From Planctomycetaceae bacterium (GTDB lineage Bacteria; Planctomycetota; Phycisphaerae; Sedimentisphaerales; Anaerohalosphaeraceae): 64,000 nt of DNA. The notes beneath the pieces are model-generated. The model saw only the letters and a program-made list of their open reading frames with translations, did no database searches and was not told where the DNA came from. The first letter of the stretch is position 1; every line of letters begins with the position of its first letter. Below are positions 44,039 through 51,990 of this stretch, piece after piece. The stretch is taken from assembly GCA_021372945.1 (NCBI GenBank), contig JAJFTK010000048.1, forward strand, positions 1 to 64,000, in the 5' to 3' direction. The translations under genes were made by a program, and so were the position numbers.

Positions 44039-44941
44039 TTAGCGGCAGCGGCAATTGCGTTTGAGCCTTTCCAATCCGAGCCGAAAAAGTCCTGAGCCGG
44101 CAAAAAACCTCTCAAACTGCTCTTGAGTAAAATCGGAGATCTCTTGCCGTGTCAGGTTGAGCCACTCCGGATGTTTTTTTAAGATGCGGCCCGCACCGCT
44201 TGCCGCCTGCCGGTTGTAAGGACAGGCGTTGAGACATTCGTCGCAGCCAAAGAGGTAGTTGCTCAGACCGGTTTGTTCAGGCAAAGAAATGTCGGCTTCT
44301 TCGATGGTCAGGCAGCTGATGCACCTGCGCGGGTCAAAATCGCCCTCTGTCAAGGCGCCGGCAGGGCAGTGATCGATGCATTGGCGGCAATCCCCGCAGC
44401 CGCCCCTTTCCATCGGCGAATCGGGCTCTAGCCGGGCTGTCGTGATCAATTCGCCCAAGAGCAGCCGGCTGCCAAGCTCAGGGTGGGTCAGCATCCGGTT
44501 TCGTCCGATAAAACCAAGTCCCGCTCGCTTGGCCAAGGCCCTTTCCGCCAAAGGCACGGAATCCACACACGCCTTAAACCCGATGCTGCCGCCGATCTCC
44601 ATTTGGATGTAATCAGCAAGTTCCAGCAGTCGCTGCCTGATCGCCAAATGGTAATCTTCATACAAGGCGAAAGCGGCTATCCTGTAATCTCGTCCTTCGA
44701 ATGCAGCCGGCTGGTACTGAACGGCCGTACAGATAACCGATCTTGCCCCATTCAGGAGCCGCTGGGGGTCAAAACGCTTATCTACATTCCGGCGTAAATA
44801 CCCCATCTTCCCGGCGCGGCCGGCCGCAAGCCAATCTTCAAAATAGCTACGGTCTTTCTCGAGCGGCGTCGATGCTGTAATTCCGACAACATCAAAGCCG
44901 ATCTGGATCGCCTTTGCCTTTATGTTCTCAGACAGATTCAC
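44039..44941 (-). CDS. queG: Epoxyqueuosine reductase QueG
   Basis: Cobalamin- and iron-sulfur-dependent enzyme that reduces epoxyqueuosine to queuosine in tRNA, the last step of queuosine synthesis. The 300-residue protein has the N-terminal reductase domain (RYFEDWLAAGRAGKMGYL, VICTAVQYQP, KACVDSVPLAERALAKRAGLGFIGRN). Two [4Fe-4S] ferredoxin-like clusters follow: CGDCRQCIDHCPAGAL with CISC, and CDECLNACPYNR. The C-terminal HEAT-like extension of longer QueG proteins is absent. Start codon is GTG (44941) with no clear ribosome binding site. It appears monocistronic; other queuosine genes are not in the window. Confidence 0.93.
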   Translation of the reverse strand: MNLSENIKAKAIQIGFDVVGITASTPLEKDRSYFEDWLAAGRAGKMGYLRRNVDKRFDPQRLLNGARSVICTAVQYQPAAFEGRDYRIAAFALYEDYHLAIRQRLLELADYIQMEIGGSIGFKACVDSVPLAERALAKRAGLGFIGRNRMLTHPELGSRLLLGELITTARLEPDSPMERGGCGDCRQCIDHCPAGALTEGDFDPRRCISCLTIEEADISLPEQTGLSNYLFGCDECLNACPYNRQAASGAGRILKKHPEWLNLTRQEISDFTQEQFERFFAGSGLFRLGLERLKRNCRCR

Positions 44942-45007
44942 ATCTGAGATAGTATGAAAACTCCCGTTCTAAAACAAAGTAAAAACCGCAAAAGCGAAGC
45001 CACCCGT

Positions 45008-47494
45008 CTATTTTGCCGCGTTTACAGCCATAGCATCGAGGTTTGGGCCGTTGCCGATGGAGGTTAGACGCACAACGTTGCCGCCATTCTTAAACGTAAC
45101 CGTCGCATCGACGGTCTTCCAGTTCGTCCATTCTTTGGTTGCGGCGAACTCAACCGTTCCGGCGGCTGCCCCGTTGACCGACAGTTCGCAAGGCCGGTTG
45201 TTCGGCGTCGCGTAGCGGAACGTCAGCTTATACTTGCCCGCCGTATCGGCCAGCACGTTGTTCCACTCGACAAAACTGCCTGCGCCGCCCATATCCGCAA
45301 AACCGCTTCCCTGGTAGCCTTTATGAGCTTGTGACACGAACACGTCAGACATCGCATTGGCTGCTTCGGCTTCATAGATCGCCCCGGCCATCTTGGGCGC
45401 CTCTGCAGCGGCCTTGGCCTTCTCGCGGTGCGGGTAATAGATCTGGCCGCCTGCGCCGAGGTCCTTGACGCGGAGGTTGCGGAACTTGTACAGCAGACCC
45501 TTTTCGCCGTGATGCTGAATGCCCAGGTACCCGGCGATGTCCATCTCGTCATAAATGTCCGTCGTCAGCACGTCATTGACATAGATCTGGATCCGCGGCC
45601 CGACACACACGATGCGGTACTTGTTCCATTCGCCTTGCTTGTAGCAGTCGCCGGCGCGCTTGCGGAACTCGGCGATCGAGGCGTCGGCCTCTTCCTTAGA
45701 GGCTGCCTTGTCTTTGTTGGGCGAGGCAAACCACATCCTGCGGCCCTCGTCATAGATCCCGCCGGACCATTTGCGCTCAGCGGTATCGACCTCCGCCTGG
45801 TAGCCCCACACCCGGTTCTTACCTTTCTGGCAGCGGAACATGAACCCGCTGTTGCCTTGGTTGACCGGCATCAAAATTTCGCCTTCGAATACGAAATTGG
45901 CATATTCCTTTTTGGTCAGCAGGAACCACTTGCCCTTATCGCTGGTCAGGTGCACCTCGCCATCGACGACCTTGGCCTGGCCGTAATCATACGGATTCTC
46001 CCATTGGCTCAAGCCGTCGTCAGTCACAAGGATTTCCCACTCCGCATCTTGGGGCTTCTTGATCTGTGCGGCCTTGGACTTGGCCGGTTTCTGCTGATCG
46101 TACGCATCCCAGCCGCTGCGGACCTGCGGGCCCTTGAGCATAGCGTTTGCCTCCGGGTTATTCGTGATCGCCATGGCGGCGGCATCATACTGCAATGTCC
46201 CGCCAAATCGCTGCCCGATGCAGCCCAGGCAGAGCACCTCGGCCAATGGCGCGGCGATCTCAAACCGCGAATTGGCCGGCTCGATACCCTGGCACGCATT
46301 GAGAAAGTTTTGAAAATGATTCGGCAGAGCGCCTTTGGGGTTGGGCAGCTTACCTGCACCTTCAAGCTGCTGCATCTTTTCCGGCGGCAGGATCTTGTAG
46401 TCGCCGCCGTGACTGGTTCCGCGAATCACGTAATCTTCCGTATAAATAAAAGAGCCCACGTTGCCGATGTCGCCGATCACGCCCGCCGGAGGCTTAGGGT
46501 TGTTGCCTTGCCCGTCGTACCAGTTCAGCTCCACCGGCGGCATTCCATCGCGCTGCTTAAACTTGAACGTAATCACCGAGCCTTGCGGGTAGAGCAGTTC
46601 GCTTGGGCCTTTGAGCGTTGTGGTGATTTCGTACGGCTGGCCCAGCTTCAGATAGCGGTGCACCGCGTCGAGGATATGCGCGCCCCAGTCGCCCATGGCG
46701 CCGCAGCCAAACTCGTACCAGCAGCGCCAGTTGCCGCCGGTAAGTTTTTCACTGTGCGGCCGAAATGGTCTGCGGCACAGCCATTGGTCCCAATCATAGC
46801 CGATCGGCGGGATCGATTCGGGGTACGTCGTATCCGTCCAGCCGTGCCAGCGGCGGCTGTTGGTCATCCAGGCGTCGATCTTTTTGACGTTCTTGACAAG
46901 TCCGGCGTCAACCCACTGGCCGAACTGGATCGTCCCGTGCCCCGAATGCCCCTGGTTGCCCATCTGCGTAACAACCTTGCAGGCCCTGGCGGTTTTTTCC
47001 AGCAGTCGGCACTCGTAAACATTCTGAGCCATGGGCTTCTCGACATAGACGTGCTTGCCCAGCAGCATCGCGTGCATCACCATCGGAAAATGCGCATGGT
47101 CCGGCGTAGCGATGATCACGGCGTCGATCTGCTCGTGCATCTTCTCCAGCATTTCTCGGTAATCGCGAAAGCACGGCACGCCGTCAAACCCCCTGACGTT
47201 CGCATTTTGCGCCGGGAATAAAACGTCCGCGAAGGCGACATACTCGATTTGCGTCTTGCGAAATTTGCTGAACGCGCCCAGGACCTCGTTGCCCCGGTTA
47301 AACACACCGATCTGGGCGGCCCGGATCTTTTGTCCCGCGGGAACAATTCGAGGCTCAAACAAGGCTTGCGGCTCCTGCGCCGCGAACAAACCACCCTTGT
47401 CAAACATCAGGATTGGCGGTGTGAAAAGGATTGTTTTGAGAACGTTGCGGCGCGACAGAAGGCCAGAATCAAGTACTGTATTTTCCTTTTTCAT
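45008..47494 (-). CDS. Gfo/Idh oxidoreductase - DUF1080 hydrolase - CBM fusion
   Basis: An exported 828-residue fusion. A twin-arginine-like leader (LLSRRNVLKTILF) precedes a Gfo/Idh/MocA domain (about 45-455). Its NAD(P) fold begins IRAAQIGVFNRGNE and continues IDAVIIATPDHAH and GKHVYVEKPMAQN; the active-site segment is GAMGDWGAHILDAVH. Next comes a DUF1080 (3-keto-disaccharide hydrolase) domain (about 480-680: NFVFEGEILMPVNQGNSGFMFRC, WNKYRIVCVG, YLGIQHHG, FRNLRVKDL). A C-terminal beta-sandwich resembles CBM6/35 (about 700-828: IYEAEAANAM, GAGSFVEWNNVLADTAG, YKLTFRYA). The predicted role is oxidation of a sugar ring to a 3-keto intermediate and its cleavage, on a bound polysaccharide. ATG 47494 has GGAG seven bases upstream. 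Confidence 0.9.
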   Translation of the reverse strand: MKKENTVLDSGLLSRRNVLKTILFTPPILMFDKGGLFAAQEPQALFEPRIVPAGQKIRAAQIGVFNRGNEVLGAFSKFRKTQIEYVAFADVLFPAQNANVRGFDGVPCFRDYREMLEKMHEQIDAVIIATPDHAHFPMVMHAMLLGKHVYVEKPMAQNVYECRLLEKTARACKVVTQMGNQGHSGHGTIQFGQWVDAGLVKNVKKIDAWMTNSRRWHGWTDTTYPESIPPIGYDWDQWLCRRPFRPHSEKLTGGNWRCWYEFGCGAMGDWGAHILDAVHRYLKLGQPYEITTTLKGPSELLYPQGSVITFKFKQRDGMPPVELNWYDGQGNNPKPPAGVIGDIGNVGSFIYTEDYVIRGTSHGGDYKILPPEKMQQLEGAGKLPNPKGALPNHFQNFLNACQGIEPANSRFEIAAPLAEVLCLGCIGQRFGGTLQYDAAAMAITNNPEANAMLKGPQVRSGWDAYDQQKPAKSKAAQIKKPQDAEWEILVTDDGLSQWENPYDYGQAKVVDGEVHLTSDKGKWFLLTKKEYANFVFEGEILMPVNQGNSGFMFRCQKGKNRVWGYQAEVDTAERKWSGGIYDEGRRMWFASPNKDKAASKEEADASIAEFRKRAGDCYKQGEWNKYRIVCVGPRIQIYVNDVLTTDIYDEMDIAGYLGIQHHGEKGLLYKFRNLRVKDLGAGGQIYYPHREKAKAAAEAPKMAGAIYEAEAANAMSDVFVSQAHKGYQGSGFADMGGAGSFVEWNNVLADTAGKYKLTFRYATPNNRPCELSVNGAAAGTVEFAATKEWTNWKTVDATVTFKNGGNVVRLTSIGNGPNLDAMAVNAAK

Positions 47495-47552
47495 TCGACT
47501 CTCCACAGACAAATTCCCGGTTTCATCAGAGCAAATTACCAATTAGCGGTTT

Positions 47553-47580
47553 ATTGTAATCATTTTTGGACAATTTGCAA
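47553..47580 (-). promoter_or_regulatory. Candidate promoter of the Gfo/Idh fusion gene
   Basis: Minus strand TTGCAA (47575-47580), 16 bases, TACAAT (47553-47558; five of six). Start near 47546, about 52 bases before the ATG. It suggests separate expression from the upstream hybrid kinase gene. Confidence 0.45.
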
Positions 47581-47619
47581 ATAGAGACTTGTTTTTCCAC
47601 GCGGCTAAGCGGCTGAGTG

Positions 47620-49677
47620 TCAGCCTTGGGAGGCTTTGAAGATGTCGCCGCACAAAAGTTCAAGATCGCGCGCCGCTGAAGACAGCTCGGCGTGATCGGC
47701 CGCACTGAGTTGAAAGTGCTGCCAAAATGTATTGATCTTCTCGATGAAAAGCGGATTTTCAATGGTCGCACTGACCGTCTGGATGGTGGAAAATATCTGT
47801 TCCGCCTGCGCTCGATCGCATTCCCTGAGCGTATCCTGCAGTTTCTGCAGCAGCGCCGGCAGCTTCTGGACCTCTCCGGATCCATTCGCTTCCGACATGT
47901 CTTGCGTGAGCTCTTCGTTTGCTTGTATGGCACCAAGCTGCAAGCCGAATTGCTTCAGGCGCATCTGCTCGCTAATGGTCTCGTACAGCGCTTTGCGCGA
48001 CACAGGGCGGGTTAATACAATGGCCCCCGTTTGCAGGATGCTCTGTTCGTTGGGCATCTCACTGTCCAAAATCGCGACGATCGGCAAGGCCCACCCTTCC
48101 TGGTGAAGTTGTTTTATCAGCTCGGCCGAGCTGCCGCACAAGGACCCGTCAAGAACAAGCAGATCAAAGGCGTCCGAACGCAGCACGGGCCTGATCTCGT
48201 CGGCCGAATTGACAGCGCGCACAGTCATACCCGCCCTGCGCAGCAGCAGGTTCATGGTCAATTGTGATGGAAGATCGGTTTCGGCCAGGAGGATTTTTTT
48301 ATTCGAAAGTTCTTCCGAGTCGTGATTTTCACGGTTTTCCGCAATCGTTTCTGTTCCGGGCATTCTGAGGCTGCCGCCGCTGACCAGCGGCAGAACGATG
48401 CTGAATTTGGATCCCTGTCCGGGCCGGCTTTCCACCGCGATCGTTCCGCCCAGCAGGTCAACCAGGCGGCGCGTGATCGTCAGTCCAAGACCTGAGCCGC
48501 CGTATTTGCGACCCGTCAAATCGTCCGCCTGTGTGAACATTTTGAAGATTTCGTGCTGTCGTTCGGCTGCGATACCGATGCCTGTATCTTCCACTTCGAA
48601 TCGAATGCATGCGCGCGCCGAGTTGGGCTGCAAAACGTACAGCTTGACGTATCCCTGCTCGGTGAACTTCACCGCGTTGCCCAGCAGGTTGACCAGGCAC
48701 TGCTTGAGGCGAAGCGGGTCCGTATGAAAAGAGGCCGGCAGCCGCGGATCAAGATGCACCTGAAAATCGATCCCCTTACGGCGGGCGCTGACTTCGATCA
48801 TCGATTGGATTTGCCCGATGAACTCGTTCATCAGGCATGGAACGATGGCGATCTTCAGCTTGTTCGCCTCAAGTCGCGCAAAATCAAGGATGTCATCGAC
48901 CAGCGACAGCAGCCCCTTCGCGGATTCCGAGATCGTGGTGAGATATTGCCGCTGCTCGTCATCCAGCGACGTCTCGAGAAGCAGATCCGCAAAGCCAATG
49001 ATCGAGTTCATGGGGGTTCGCAGGTCATGGCTGCTGCTGGCCAGGATCTCGCTTTTCAACAGGTTGGATTTGCACGCCGATTCCGCCGCTTTTTCCGCCT
49101 TTGCGACGGCGGCGCGGAGCTGCTCGTTGCGCAGCTCGATTTCCTTTTTGGCACGCACCAGTCGATCTTCTGCCGTCTTCTTCTCGGTGATATCCTGTGC
49201 GAACACCATCACGCCCTGGATACGTCCCTCCTCGTCGCGCAATGGAAATCGATCTACCAGGGCCCAGCGCGTGCCTTTCGTGTGCAGCGGCGTAAAGCAG
49301 CGGAGCTGGCTGCGAACCGGGCATCCCGTCTGCATGACTCGCTGGTCCAGTTCACGTGAAATCGAGGCATTGTCCGGAAACAATTCGTAGTAGTTGCGCC
49401 CGATCAGGTCTTTGACGCCAGCGCCGATCGAATCGGCCGCACACTGATTGGCTCGCAGGATAGTCCCATCGCGCCCCTTATACCAGATCATCGCCGGAAC
49501 CGAATCAAAGATCGCCAGGAATTCTCTGCGAGAATGTTTAAGCCGCTCGAAGACGTCAGAATCCTGCGGCATGGCGCCGGATCGATCGGTTTCAGAAGGC
49601 TGTTGAGGGGTATCGTTCTGAGCGGCGCTTGCGCGCTCAATGGGTCCCGCCGTTTGCCCCTGTTCCATCTGATCCAT
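47620..49677 (-). CDS. Hybrid histidine kinase (PAS-HK-receiver)
   Basis: A 685-residue soluble hybrid kinase. A Gln/Ser-rich N terminus leads to a PAS domain (about 45-160: FLAIFDSVPAMIWYKGRDG ... VMVFAQDITEKK) and a coiled coil. HisKA has phospho-acceptor His217 (SSSHDLRTPMNSIIGFADLL), and the ATPase domain reads NLLGNAVKFTE, EDTGIGIA, GGSGLGLTITRRLV. A receiver-like domain (about 460-570) has Asp510 (LLVLDGSLCG), but the conserved Lys-Pro is Arg-Pro (LTRPVSR), so it may be weakened. The last 90 residues are helical and Hpt-like in size but lack a recognisable phospho-His. ATG 49677 is used; the frame is open to a TTG at 49716. The NarL-type regulator gene upstream is the likely partner. 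Confidence 0.9.
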   Translation of the reverse strand: MDQMEQGQTAGPIERASAAQNDTPQQPSETDRSGAMPQDSDVFERLKHSRREFLAIFDSVPAMIWYKGRDGTILRANQCAADSIGAGVKDLIGRNYYELFPDNASISRELDQRVMQTGCPVRSQLRCFTPLHTKGTRWALVDRFPLRDEEGRIQGVMVFAQDITEKKTAEDRLVRAKKEIELRNEQLRAAVAKAEKAAESACKSNLLKSEILASSSHDLRTPMNSIIGFADLLLETSLDDEQRQYLTTISESAKGLLSLVDDILDFARLEANKLKIAIVPCLMNEFIGQIQSMIEVSARRKGIDFQVHLDPRLPASFHTDPLRLKQCLVNLLGNAVKFTEQGYVKLYVLQPNSARACIRFEVEDTGIGIAAERQHEIFKMFTQADDLTGRKYGGSGLGLTITRRLVDLLGGTIAVESRPGQGSKFSIVLPLVSGGSLRMPGTETIAENRENHDSEELSNKKILLAETDLPSQLTMNLLLRRAGMTVRAVNSADEIRPVLRSDAFDLLVLDGSLCGSSAELIKQLHQEGWALPIVAILDSEMPNEQSILQTGAIVLTRPVSRKALYETISEQMRLKQFGLQLGAIQANEELTQDMSEANGSGEVQKLPALLQKLQDTLRECDRAQAEQIFSTIQTVSATIENPLFIEKINTFWQHFQLSAADHAELSSAARDLELLCGDIFKASQG

Positions 49678-49776
49678 ACGTTTGTTTATCCGAGCCGCAG
49701 ATCCTTGAATTTCCAATTCCTACGATCGCCTGGTTCTATCATGGGTGCCAAGCGATTGGCTGCAATGAATACAACG

Positions 49777-49802
49777 AGGGGCGACCCCGGAAGATCGCCC
49801 CT
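49777..49802. repeat. GC-rich hairpin in kinase leader
   Basis: Perfect 8-bp arms AGGGGCGA (49777-49784) and TCGCCCCT (49795-49802) with a 10-base loop, flanked by direct GCTGCAA copies. It may be an attenuator-like structure or a dispersed palindrome; no T-run follows on either side. Confidence 0.5.
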
Positions 49803-49950
49803 TGCTGCAAGAACGTAAACTGTAAACCTCAAAAAGGAGATACCCTAAGTAGAACCTGAGCCTCTAGATATGCTCTTGTCGTTACCTCACACAGGAGTAT
49901 TATCGGTAAGTTCGAAAGAATGCTGTATCAGGGAAAACACCTAATTTTGC

Positions 49951-49991
49951 AAAAAAAACACCCGACAATCAATCGCACTGCAGGGCGAGTG
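49951..49991 (-). terminator. Terminator of the NarL-type regulator gene
   Basis: On the minus strand CACTCG (49986-49991) pairs with CGGGTG (49959-49964), with one G-U pair, and a T8 run (plus-strand A, 49951-49958) follows at once. It lies about 30 bases after the regulator stop. Confidence 0.55.
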
Positions 49992-50022
49992 TGGGCACAT
50001 TGAAAAAGCAACCGATTGTTTT

Positions 50023-50670
50023 TCAAGGCATTGTCAATCCTTCGCGGATCGCATATTTTGTCAAACCGGCGATGTTTCTGATCCCAAGTTTTTCCATAAT
50101 ATGCTCGCGGTGTGAATCAACCGTTTTTGGACTCAATTTCAACACCTTGGCGATGTCTTTTGTTGTATGCCCTTCGGCGACAAGCTGCAGGACCTCGCGT
50201 TCGCGAACGCTCAGACCGTCACTGCCGCTCCATTTCGGGTTCGTGATCATATTGACATAATCGGAAAAGACCACTTTGGAAATCTTCGAACAAAGAAATG
50301 TCTTTCCGCTCAACATGGTCTTAAGCCCGTCGATAAGCTCGTTGAACGCCGATTCTTTTAACATGTACCCGCAGGCGCCGTACTTGATCATCTTGGCCAC
50401 GATCGCTCCATCCGAATGCGTGGAAAGGGCCAGGATCTTGATCAGCGGATTGAGGGTCAGGATCTGACGGGAAGCGTCGATCCCATTTAAATTGGGCATT
50501 CCTATGTCCATAATTACCACATCGGGCGATAGCTGCTGCGTTAATTCAAGCGCCTTGCGCCCATCGGCAGCCTGGCCGATGACTTCGAACTCGGGGTGTT
50601 TGCGAAGCAGTGCGCACATTCCTTCGCGCATGATCTCATGATCATCTACAAGCAAAACGCGGATTGCCAT
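50023..50670 (-). CDS. NarL/FixJ-type response regulator
   Basis: A 215-residue DNA-binding regulator. The receiver domain (3-120) has LLVDDHEIMREGM, phospho-acceptor Asp55 (VVIMDIGMPNLNG), the Thr/Ser switch in ILALSTHSD and the conserved Lys in GYMLKESA. A LuxR-type helix-turn-helix follows (about 150-210: LSVREREVLQLVAEGHTTKDIA, LSPKTVDSHREHIMEKLGI). Start ATG 50670 with GAGGAAAAAGG upstream. Its likely kinases in the window are the hybrid kinase encoded next downstream and the HisKA_3 kinase at 30330, whose H-box type normally pairs with this regulator class. Confidence 0.94.
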   Translation of the reverse strand: MAIRVLLVDDHEIMREGMCALLRKHPEFEVIGQAADGRKALELTQQLSPDVVIMDIGMPNLNGIDASRQILTLNPLIKILALSTHSDGAIVAKMIKYGACGYMLKESAFNELIDGLKTMLSGKTFLCSKISKVVFSDYVNMITNPKWSGSDGLSVREREVLQLVAEGHTTKDIAKVLKLSPKTVDSHREHIMEKLGIRNIAGLTKYAIREGLTMP

Positions 50671-50850
50671 AGCCCTTTTTCCTCAAACTTTGGCATTGTT
50701 CTAATACCGGTTCCATTACCCATGAGGATAATTCTACTCCCATTTCAGGTAAACGCAATACTATTTTCCCCGGAATCGGATTAAGGAGTTGCAAGGTGGC
50801 TAACTTGAGGGGATTAGAGGTGAAGATCGCAGGGGTGCGTGCTGCAAAGG

Positions 50851-51975
50851 TTAAGCCTGGGCACAGTTCATTTGCTCGCTTCTAAGATCGGCGATCAGCG
50901 CCACCATGCGATCGGCCTTGTGCCGGATCGCCGGATCAGGATTTATGACCCGCGCGTTCCAGCGGCGATATTCGTCATTGAGCCGCTTAAGAAACTGCTC
51001 GCGGGTTGTCAGCGCTTCTACGCCCAATAGGCGAGCGGGCGTTTGCAGCGTACAATCCGCCCCCAAAAAGCATTGCTGGGCCTGCACAAGGAAATGCTCC
51101 TGTCGAATCCCGAGTAATGCGGATGCCTCTGACAGCCGGTCAAAGCATGGGTCCGAAATGCACTGACCGCAGGCCGCCGTTTGAAGGGCCAGCTCTAGTG
51201 CCGCCTCCTTGTCTGTTTTCTCTCCCCAGGCCAGCAAGCCTTCGATAGCACAGTTCAGGGTGCAGGCGGCCGCGGTTTGTTCGAGCCGGCCCAAACCTTC
51301 CTTCAAAGCCAGTGCCGAAGGAAAGGATTGCGATTTCAGATCGATCCACTTTGACATCAGCTCTGCAGCCGATGGGCCCAGTTTCGATTCATTCAGGCAG
51401 ACCACCGCGCTGACCAGGAGAGTTGACCGCAGAACCTCCAACTTGCGTTCCTGCCGTTCACGGAAGCCGTCGCTGCAATTGACATAATCGATGCGTTTGC
51501 TGGCCGTTACAAGGGCCCGCCCCGTTTGGCTGGAAAGCACGGAGACCGTGAATTGCAGCCGGCGCCGACCGCGCGACGCGAACCGCAGGCAATGGCAGGG
51601 GACCTGCGCGACCGTGATCCAGCGAACCAGGACCGCGTTGCGGGTAGGTACGGGCCCGTTGCAGCTTTGCCAATGGAAAACGGCGTCCTTGCCTGACTGA
51701 AATTGCCGTTCCGTGCTGAGCACGGGTTCGGCGTGCTGGCGGCCTTCCGTAACATCCAGGATCTTGACTTGCACATCCGTCTGGTAATTGTCGCAGGGAG
51801 TCGGCACCCACCCGATCATCTGGACCTGGAAGAACTGGTCGCGTCCCGCGGGCTCGTCATTGCTCAGCAGCTCGACCCGGCAGCAGAAACGACTGCCGTT
51901 CAGGCATGAGAGCCCCTTCAGGAATAATCGCCTGGCATTGCCAAACCATGCGCTGGCTGAAACCAGTCCGTTCAT
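50851..51975 (-). CDS. TerB-domain protein with J-like C-terminal tail
   Basis: Last gene of the Hsp70 cluster, 15 bases after the Hsp70 gene. Of its 374 residues, the first 170 are beta-rich and unassigned. About 180-305 is an all-helical TerB-like domain (LEVLRSTLLVSAVVCLNESKLGPSAAELMSKW ... QTAACGQCISDPCFDRL ... ALLGIRQEHFLVQ), the fold also found at the N terminus of the membrane co-chaperone DjlA. The C-terminal 60 residues (RLLGVEALTTREQFLKRLNDEYRRWNAR ... RMVALIADLRS) have the helix spacing of a J domain. The loop reads NPDP instead of HPD, so classical stimulation of Hsp70 ATPase is doubtful. A role as dedicated Hsp70 partner is inferred from context. Confidence 0.8.
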   Translation of the reverse strand: MNGLVSASAWFGNARRLFLKGLSCLNGSRFCCRVELLSNDEPAGRDQFFQVQMIGWVPTPCDNYQTDVQVKILDVTEGRQHAEPVLSTERQFQSGKDAVFHWQSCNGPVPTRNAVLVRWITVAQVPCHCLRFASRGRRRLQFTVSVLSSQTGRALVTASKRIDYVNCSDGFRERQERKLEVLRSTLLVSAVVCLNESKLGPSAAELMSKWIDLKSQSFPSALALKEGLGRLEQTAAACTLNCAIEGLLAWGEKTDKEAALELALQTAACGQCISDPCFDRLSEASALLGIRQEHFLVQAQQCFLGADCTLQTPARLLGVEALTTREQFLKRLNDEYRRWNARVINPDPAIRHKADRMVALIADLRSEQMNCAQA

Positions 51976-51990
51976 GGACCGCTCCGCTTA

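Larger units (their letters stand above)
49678..50022. other. Spacer between response regulator and hybrid kinase
   Basis: About 345 bases without a supportable gene. It holds a terminator for the upstream regulator gene (49951-49991) and a stable hairpin (49777-49802) in the would-be leader of the kinase gene, with two GCTGCAA copies (49759-49765 and 49804-49810) on either side of the hairpin. No clear promoter was found for the kinase. Confidence 0.4.

Noticed and set aside
45428..47221. Plus-strand open frame of 597 codons opposite the Gfo/Idh fusion
   Set aside because: Same artefact: the opposite strand carries conserved motifs throughout.
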